In this document: in pieces, positions 57,883 to 62,836 of the stretch
How positions within the stretch are numbered: the stretch's first letter is position 1
Layout of the letters: every line of letters begins with the position of its first letter
From: Pseudoxanthomonas sp. Root630
Lineage (GTDB): Bacteria; Pseudomonadota; Gammaproteobacteria; Xanthomonadales; Xanthomonadaceae
NCBI RefSeq assembly: GCF_001427585.1
Contig: NZ_LMGY01000006.1
Span: 1-62,836, forward strand
Direction: 5' to 3'
DNA: 62,836 nucleotides
Program-made: the position numbers and the translations under genes
Notes under the pieces: model-generated
Seen by the model: the letters and a program-made list of their open reading frames with translations, nothing else
Told to the model about the DNA's origin: nothing
Databases searched by the model: none

Positions 57883-58902
57883 ATGACGCATTCCTTCCTC
57901 CGCCGCCACGCCCGCAGCGCGCTGCTGGCGTTCGGCCTCACGCTCGCGGTCGCGGCCAGTGCCAAGGACGTCGAGCTGCTCAACGTCTCGTACGACCCGA
58001 CGCGCGAGTTCTATCGCGAGTTCAACACCGCTTTCGCCGCCGAGTGGCAGAAGACGAAGCAGCAGAAGGTCAGTATCGAGACTTCGCATGGTGGTTCGGG
58101 CAAGCAGGCGCGCTCGGTCATCGATGGGCTGGAGGCCGACGTGGTCACGCTCGCGCTGGCGTACGACGTGGACTCGATTTCGCAGCGCGCCAAGCTGTTC
58201 CCCGCGAACTGGCAGTCGCGGCTGCCGGAGAACAGCGCGCCGTATACCTCGACCATCGTGTTCCTGGTGCGCAAGGGCAATCCGAAGAAGATCAACGACT
58301 GGCACGACCTGCTGAAGCCCGGCGTATCGGTGATCACGCCGAATCCGAAAACCTCCGGCGGCGCGCGCTGGAACTATCTCGCCGCCTGGGCTTACGGCCT
58401 GAAGATCTTCAAGGGCGACGAGGCCAAGACGCGCAACTTCGTGCGCGCGCTGTTCCGCAACGTGCCGGTGCTCGATACCGGTGCGCGCGGCGCCACCACC
58501 ACGTTCGTGCAGCGCGGGATCGGCGACGTGCTGCTGGCCTGGGAGAACGAGGCCTTCCTGTCGATCGAGGAACTCGGCCCCGACAAGTTCGACATCGTCG
58601 TGCCTTCATTGTCGATCCTGGCCGAGCCGCCGGTCGCGCTGGTGGATCGCAACGTGGACAAGCACGGCACCCGCGAGGTCGCGCAGGCCTACCTGAAGTA
58701 TCTGTACTCGCCGACCGGCCAGCGGCTGGCGGCCAAGCACTACTACCGTCCGCGCTATCCGCAATACGCGGCGCCGGAGGACGTGGCGCGCTTCCCGAAG
58801 CTGGAGCTGGTCACCATCGACGGCGTGTTCGGTTCCTGGGCCAAAGCACAGGCCACGCATTTCGCCGACGGCGGCGTGTTCGACCAGATCCAGGCGAAGT
58901 AG
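57883..58902 (+). CDS. sbp: Periplasmic sulfate-binding protein
   Basis: The 339-residue protein has a signal ([14 protein letters not shown]) and Sbp sequences [45 protein letters not shown] and [16 protein letters not shown]. It delivers sulfate to CysTWA. The ATG at 57883 has GGAG at 57871-57874; the earlier ATG at 57865, which overlaps the porin stop, lacks a good site and would add six residues. Three bases separate it from cysT. Confidence 0.94.
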   Translation: MTHSFLRRHARSALLAFGLTLAVAASAKDVELLNVSYDPTREFYREFNTAFAAEWQKTKQQKVSIETSHGGSGKQARSVIDGLEADVVTLALAYDVDSISQRAKLFPANWQSRLPENSAPYTSTIVFLVRKGNPKKINDWHDLLKPGVSVITPNPKTSGGARWNYLAAWAYGLKIFKGDEAKTRNFVRALFRNVPVLDTGARGATTTFVQRGIGDVLLAWENEAFLSIEELGPDKFDIVVPSLSILAEPPVALVDRNVDKHGTREVAQAYLKYLYSPTGQRLAAKHYYRPRYPQYAAPEDVARFPKLELVTIDGVFGSWAKAQATHFADGGVFDQIQAK

Positions 58903-58904
58903 GC

Positions 58905-59771
58905 ATGGCGGTTGTGTCGCCCACGTTGCCGGGGAGGTCGCGCACGACGCGGCGCGTCATCCCCGGCTTCGGCCTCAGCCTCGGCTACACGTTGTTGTGG
59001 CTGGGGCTGATCGTGTTGATCCCCCTGGTAGGCGTGTTCGCCAAGGCCAGCGGGCTGGGGCCGGCGGGGCTGTGGGCGATCTGGACCGAGCCGCGCGTGT
59101 TGGCGGCACTGCGCATCAGCTTCGGCACCGCGCTCGCGGCGGCCGCGTTCAATGCGGTGATGGGCACGCTGGTCGCGTGGGTGTTCGTGCGCTATCGGTT
59201 CCCGGGCAAGCGCCTGTTCGACGCGATGATCGATCTGCCGTTCGCACTGCCGACGGCGGTCGCCGGCATCGCACTGACGGCGCTGTATGGCCCGACCGGC
59301 TGGATCGGCCAATGGCTGGAGGCGGCGGGCATCAAGGTGGCCTACACGCCGCTGGGCATCACGGTGGCGCTGGTGTTCATCGGCCTGCCCTTCGTGGTGC
59401 GCGTGGTGCAGCCGGTGCTGGCGGAAGTGGAGGTGGAACTCGAGGAAGCCGCGGCGACGCTCGGCGCCAGCCGCTGGCAGACCGTGCGGCGCGTGGTGCT
59501 GCCGACCTTGTGGCCGGCCGTGCTGGCGGGCTTCGCGCTGGCGTTCGCGCGCGGCGTGGGCGAGTACGGATCGGTCATCTTCATCGCCGGCAACTTGCCG
59601 GGCGTGTCCGAGATCGCGCCACTGCTGATCACGATCAAGCTGGAGGAATTCGACTACGAAGGCGCCACCGCCATCGCGGCGGCGATGCTGTTGCTGTCGT
59701 TCGCCCTGCTGTTGGTGATCAATACCCTGCAGGCGCGCCTGCAGCGTACCGGCAAGCGGGCGGGGGGCTAA
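58905..59771 (+). CDS. cysT: Sulfate ABC transporter permease CysT
   Basis: The 288-residue inner-membrane permease has [20 protein letters not shown] at the start. The EAA loop ([21 protein letters not shown]) contacts Cys[17 protein letters not shown] and [12 protein letters not shown] are typical of CysT. It pairs with CysW, two bases downstream. Confidence 0.94.
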   Translation: MAVVSPTLPGRSRTTRRVIPGFGLSLGYTLLWLGLIVLIPLVGVFAKASGLGPAGLWAIWTEPRVLAALRISFGTALAAAAFNAVMGTLVAWVFVRYRFPGKRLFDAMIDLPFALPTAVAGIALTALYGPTGWIGQWLEAAGIKVAYTPLGITVALVFIGLPFVVRVVQPVLAEVEVELEEAAATLGASRWQTVRRVVLPTLWPAVLAGFALAFARGVGEYGSVIFIAGNLPGVSEIAPLLITIKLEEFDYEGATAIAAAMLLLSFALLLVINTLQARLQRTGKRAGG

Positions 59772-59772
59772 C

Positions 59773-60735
59773 ATGGGCGACGCCATCTCGGCCGTCATCG
59801 CCTTGCCACCGGAGTCCGTATCCGTGGAGTCTCGTGCAACCGCTTCGCCGCGCCCACGCAGCGCGACCAGCGAGCCCGTCTGGGTGCAGGTGCTGCTCGT
59901 CCTGGGGGCGCTGGGATTCCTGTTGTCGTTCCTGGTGCTGCCGCTCGCACTGGTCTTCGTGGAAGCGCTGCGCGGTGGCGCAGCGGCGTTCCTCGCCGCC
60001 GTCAGCGAAGCCGATGCCCTGGCCGCGGTGAAGCTGACGCTGCTGGTGACCTCGATCGTGGTGCCGCTCAACCTCGTATTCGGTGTGGCTGCGGCGTGGG
60101 CCGTCAGCAAGCATGAGTTCCGCGGCAAGCGATGGCTGGTGACGCTAATCGACCTGCCGTTCGCGGTATCGCCCGTGGTGGCCGGCCTGATCTACGTACT
60201 GATCTTCGGCGCGCAAGGCTGGGCCTATGCGCTGGTCGACGAGGGCTGGCGATTGTCGCTGCCGCTGGTGGGCGAACTGCACCTGCAGTTGCCGAAGATC
60301 ATCTTCGCGCTGCCTGGCATCGTGCTGGCGACGATCTTCGTGACGTTCCCCTTCATCGCGCGCGAGCTGATGCCCTTGATGGAGCAGCAGGGCACCGACG
60401 AGGAACTCGCCGCGCTCAGCCTGGGCGCCACCGGCTGGCAGACGTTCTGGCGGGTCACGCTGCCGAACATCCGCTGGGCGCTGCTGTACGGCGTGCTGCT
60501 GTGCAGTGCGCGCGCACTCGGCGAATTCGGTGCCGTGTCGGTGGTGTCGGGCCATATCCGCGGCCGCACCAACACGCTGCCGCTGCATGTGGAAATCCTC
60601 TACAACGAGTACGCCTACAGCGCGGCGTTCGCGGCCGCGTCGCTGCTCGCGCTCACCGCACTGCTGACGCTGGCCGTGAAGACCTGGCTCGAATGGCGGC
60701 ACGGCGAAGCGCTGGCCGCCAACCACCGGCATTAG
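59773..60735 (+). CDS. cysW: Sulfate ABC transporter permease CysW
   Basis: The 320-residue permease has [20 protein letters not shown], the EAA-type loop ([20 protein letters not shown]), [19 protein letters not shown] and [17 protein letters not shown]. The N terminus is longer than usual by about 30 residues before the first membrane segment. It forms the translocation pore with CysT. Confidence 0.94.
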   Translation: MGDAISAVIALPPESVSVESRATASPRPRSATSEPVWVQVLLVLGALGFLLSFLVLPLALVFVEALRGGAAAFLAAVSEADALAAVKLTLLVTSIVVPLNLVFGVAAAWAVSKHEFRGKRWLVTLIDLPFAVSPVVAGLIYVLIFGAQGWAYALVDEGWRLSLPLVGELHLQLPKIIFALPGIVLATIFVTFPFIARELMPLMEQQGTDEELAALSLGATGWQTFWRVTLPNIRWALLYGVLLCSARALGEFGAVSVVSGHIRGRTNTLPLHVEILYNEYAYSAAFAAASLLALTALLTLAVKTWLEWRHGEALAANHRH

Positions 60736-60745
60736 AGACGACACC

Positions 60746-61804
60746 ATGAGCATCAAGATCGAGCACCTGCAGAAAAAATTCGGCGCTTTCACGGCGCTGG
60801 AAGACGTCTCCCTCGACATCCGCCAGGGCGAACTGCTGGCGTTGCTCGGGCCTTCCGGCTCCGGGAAGACCACGCTGCTGCGTGTGATCGCGGGGCTCGA
60901 GCAGGCCGACGGCGGACGCGTATTGTTCGACGGCGAGGACGCCGCCACGCTCAGCGTGCAGGCGCGCCGTGCGGGTTTCGTCTTCCAGCACTACGCGCTC
61001 TTCCGCCACCTGACGGTGGAGGAAAACATCGGCTTCGGCTTGCGCGTGCGTCGTGGCAAGGCCCGCGTCGCCGAAGCCGCCGTGCGTGCACGCGTGGCGG
61101 AACTGTTGTCGCTGGTGCAGCTCGATGGCCTGGGCGGGCGATATCCGGCGCAGTTGTCGGGCGGCCAGCGCCAGCGCGTCGCGCTGGCCCGCGCGCTGGC
61201 CATCGAGCCGCGCGTGCTGTTGCTGGATGAACCTTTCGGTGCGCTCGATGCGCAGGTGCGCCGCGACCTGCGCCGCTGGCTGCGCGAACTGCACGACCGC
61301 ACCGGGCTCACCACCATCTTCGTGACCCACGACCAGGAAGAAGCGTTGGAGCTGGCCGACCGTGTCGCCATCCTCAATCGCGGCCGGATCGAGCAGTTGG
61401 GCAGCCCGGCCGATGCCTACGACGCGCCGGCTTCGCCGTTCGTCTACTCGTTCGTCGGTGCGGTGAACCGGCTGCCCGCGCGCTGGGAGTCTGGCGCGTT
61501 GCATGCCGCGGGATTGCCGCTGGCGGCACGCGGCGCCAGCGGGCAGGGCGATGCCGAAGTGTTCGTGCGACCGGAAGATCTGCGCCTGACCGATGACGGA
61601 GCGGGCTGGCCGGCGACGATCATCGGGGCCCAACGCAACGGCCCGCGCCTGCGGTTGCGCGCGCGCCTGGAGGGCGGAAGCGAAGTGGAGATCGAGCTTC
61701 CCGCCGACAGCGAAGATGCCTCGACACAGCCCGGGCGGCCGGTGCGGTTGGCACCAAAACGGTTCGGCTGGTTTCCCCTCAGTGGTGCAACGGCACCAGT
61801 GTGA
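60746..61804 (+). CDS. cysA: Sulfate/thiosulfate ABC transporter ATPase
   Basis: The 352-residue ATPase has Walker A GPSGSGKT at 35-42 (Lys41), the signature [15 protein letters not shown], Walker [12 protein letters not shown] and the His-loop [12 protein letters not shown]-terminal TOBE-like domain follows ([13 protein letters not shown]). It powers the CysTW channel. Last gene of the porin-sbp-cysTWA operon. Confidence 0.95.
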   Translation: MSIKIEHLQKKFGAFTALEDVSLDIRQGELLALLGPSGSGKTTLLRVIAGLEQADGGRVLFDGEDAATLSVQARRAGFVFQHYALFRHLTVEENIGFGLRVRRGKARVAEAAVRARVAELLSLVQLDGLGGRYPAQLSGGQRQRVALARALAIEPRVLLLDEPFGALDAQVRRDLRRWLRELHDRTGLTTIFVTHDQEEALELADRVAILNRGRIEQLGSPADAYDAPASPFVYSFVGAVNRLPARWESGALHAAGLPLAARGASGQGDAEVFVRPEDLRLTDDGAGWPATIIGAQRNGPRLRLRARLEGGSEVEIELPADSEDASTQPGRPVRLAPKRFGWFPLSGATAPV

Positions 61805-61866
61805 TGCAACGTAAGCTACTGAATTAATTAGAAAAGAAACCAATTCTCCGCTTGTCTGGCGGGTAC

Positions 61867-61896
61867 TTGACGTAAGTGATTGCTGCGGCGCACTAT
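61867..61896 (+). promoter_or_regulatory. Possible promoter of the TorF-type gene
   Basis: TTGACG (61867-61872) and CACTAT (61891-61896) with 18 bases between, about 100 bases before the ATG, in an A+T-rich patch unlike the surroundings. Confidence 0.5.
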
Positions 61897-61995
61897 CGGG
61901 GCGCAGTTAAAAAATAGTGAAGTCGTGATGACGGTTGTACGACGTTCCACGGCCCACTCGCCCAACGCACGATCCACACCGCCAGGAGAATCCGG

Positions 61996-62703
61996 ATGAA
62001 GCCCGTCAAGCTCTGTACCGCCCTCGCCACCGCCCTGCTGTTGGCGCTGCCGATGTCCGCCTTCGCCCAGGAGGCGGAGGAAGAAGAAACGCCGCTCGTG
62101 AACTGGTCGATCGCCGCCACCTCCGACTACGTGTGGCGCGGCGTATCGCAGACCGACGAGAACCCCACCGGCCAGGTCGGCCTGACCTTCAACATCCCCG
62201 GCGGTTTCTACGCTGGCGGTTGGGGTTCGGGCGTGGACTTCGGTGATGGCAACCCGGAGTTCGAGGTCGACTACTTCGTCGGCTACAACGTCGACTTCAG
62301 CGATTCGGTCAATTTCGACGTGATGATCAACCGCTACACCTACCCGGGTGCCAGCGAGCTCAACTTCAACGAACTGATCACCAAGACCACGTTCGCGGAG
62401 AATTACAGCCTGACGGCCAACTACACGAACGATTTCGGCGGATCCGATACCGATGCGTTCTACGTGGCCGGTGGCGCGAGCTTCGGCCTGCCGAATGATT
62501 TCAGCATCGACGTGAGCGTCGGTCGCAGCATGTTCGACGATGCCTACTCCGACGACTACACCGACTTCAGCGTGGGCGTCAGCAAGAGCATCGGCATGTT
62601 CTCCGCGTCGCTGGGCTACTACGGTACCGACGGCAACGGTCGCGACATCTTCGGCGATCTGGCGGACAACCGCGTGGTGCTGACGCTCAGCGTCGGCAAC
62701 TGA
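61996..62703 (+). CDS. TorF-family putative porin
   Basis: The 235-residue outer-membrane protein has a signal (CTALATALLLALPMSAFAQ) and an acidic patch. The TorF/Gcw_chp pattern follows: ATSDYVWRGVSQTDENP, GFYAGGWGSGVDFGDGNPEF and alternating beta strands to the end VVLTLSVGN. TorF proteins are linked to transport of thiamine-related or other small molecules; the role here is unknown. An insertion sequence begins 35 bases after the stop. Confidence 0.85.
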   Translation: MKPVKLCTALATALLLALPMSAFAQEAEEEETPLVNWSIAATSDYVWRGVSQTDENPTGQVGLTFNIPGGFYAGGWGSGVDFGDGNPEFEVDYFVGYNVDFSDSVNFDVMINRYTYPGASELNFNELITKTTFAENYSLTANYTNDFGGSDTDAFYVAGGASFGLPNDFSIDVSVGRSMFDDAYSDDYTDFSVGVSKSIGMFSASLGYYGTDGNGRDIFGDLADNRVVLTLSVGN

Positions 62704-62746
62704 TCGCACCGGTCGTAGGCATGGAAAGGGCGCCTCGCTGAACTGA

Positions 62747-62788
62747 CCCCCGGAAGTTGGACATCCATCCAACCTTCGGGGGTTTTTT
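62747..62788 (+). terminator. Terminator inside the IS end, before OrfA
   Basis: CCCCCGGAAGTTGGA and TCCAACCTTCGGGGG pair over 15 positions with one G-T and one mismatch, followed by six Ts. Read-through from torF would stop here, just before the OrfA ATG. Confidence 0.85.
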
Positions 62789-62836
62789 ATGGCCAAGTAC
62801 AGCCTGGCCTTTAAGCGTGAAGTAGTAGATGCCTAC
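62789..62836 (+). CDS. IS3-family OrfA transposase, N-terminal start (partial)
   Basis: Sixteen codons from the ATG at 62789 read MAKYSLAFKREVVDAY, the start of the helix-turn-helix OrfA of IS150-like elements. It runs off the window. In complete elements a -1 frameshift joins OrfA to the DDE-bearing OrfB. Confidence 0.78.
   Translation, partial: MAKYSLAFKREVVDAY

Larger units (their letters stand above)
62739..62836 (+). mobile_element. Left end of an IS3-family (IS150-like) insertion sequence
   Basis: The end TGAACTGACCCCC then GGAAGTTGGACA aligns with the IS150 terminus (TGTACTGCACCC and GTTGGACG). It has the TG start of the IS3 family and is followed by an OrfA start. The right end is outside the window. 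Confidence 0.8.

Overview
The window is GC-rich chromosomal DNA from a gammaproteobacterium. Gene content and order point to the Xanthomonadaceae/Lysobacteraceae (Xanthomonas, Stenotrophomonas, Lysobacter, Pseudoxanthomonas; the last seems closest, but this is inference). Pointers are a class II DAHP synthase, a 332-residue RpoA, a TorF-type porin, a methylcitrate-cycle locus with a DNA-binding citrate synthase, and dispersed palindromic repeats typical of the group. There are no rRNA or tRNA genes, CRISPR arrays or prophage. One insertion sequence begins at the right edge.

1-14.8 kb: the end of tuf, then S10 (rpsJ-rplC-rplD-rplW-rplB-rpsS-rplV-rpsC-rplP-rpmC-rpsQ), spc (rplN-rplX-rplE-rpsN-rpsH-rplF-rplR-rpsE-rpmD-rplO-secY) and alpha (rpsM-rpsK-rpsD-rpoA-rplQ) genes in one direction. 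Unusual points are a terminator-like hairpin just after the rpsJ promoter, enlarged hairpin-bearing gaps inside the spc and alpha clusters, a long structured leader before rpsM, and no rpmJ after secY.

14.9-31 kb: dsbB and aroG-type DAHP synthase (+). Then a minus-strand run of typA, a DUF2127 membrane protein, an amidase lipoprotein and a large CHASE-PAS-GGDEF-EAL protein. Then ppiB, an LprI-like lipoprotein, an aminotransferase, mdh and an S9D-type glutamyl endopeptidase on the plus strand.

31-40 kb: propionate metabolism. prpE and prpB-prpC (+) flank a minus-strand pair: an M14 metallopeptidase and a helix-turn-helix/citrate synthase fusion that faces prpB across a palindrome-rich promoter region. 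A second, diverged copy of the prpC tail lies just downstream of prpC behind a dispersed repeat. A hypothetical protein, a beta-class GST and a SleB-type hydrolase follow.

40-51.7 kb: fadH (-), then a three-gene, translationally overlapping operon for an SMC/kleisin/KITE-like complex related to MksBEF/Wadjet, with no recognisable JetD/MksG nuclease. Next come a quinone-reductase-like protein, an MFS transporter with a divergent LysR regulator, and a DOPA-type extradiol dioxygenase.

51.7-62.8 kb: cell-envelope and sulfur genes. These are an OmpA protein, two small exported proteins sharing a C-terminal motif and a promoter box around an RsuA/RluE-type pseudouridine synthase, kbl, and a sulfate-uptake operon that starts with an OprO/P-type porin (porin-sbp-cysT-cysW-cysA). 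A TorF-family porin follows, then the left end of an IS3-family (IS150-like) element.
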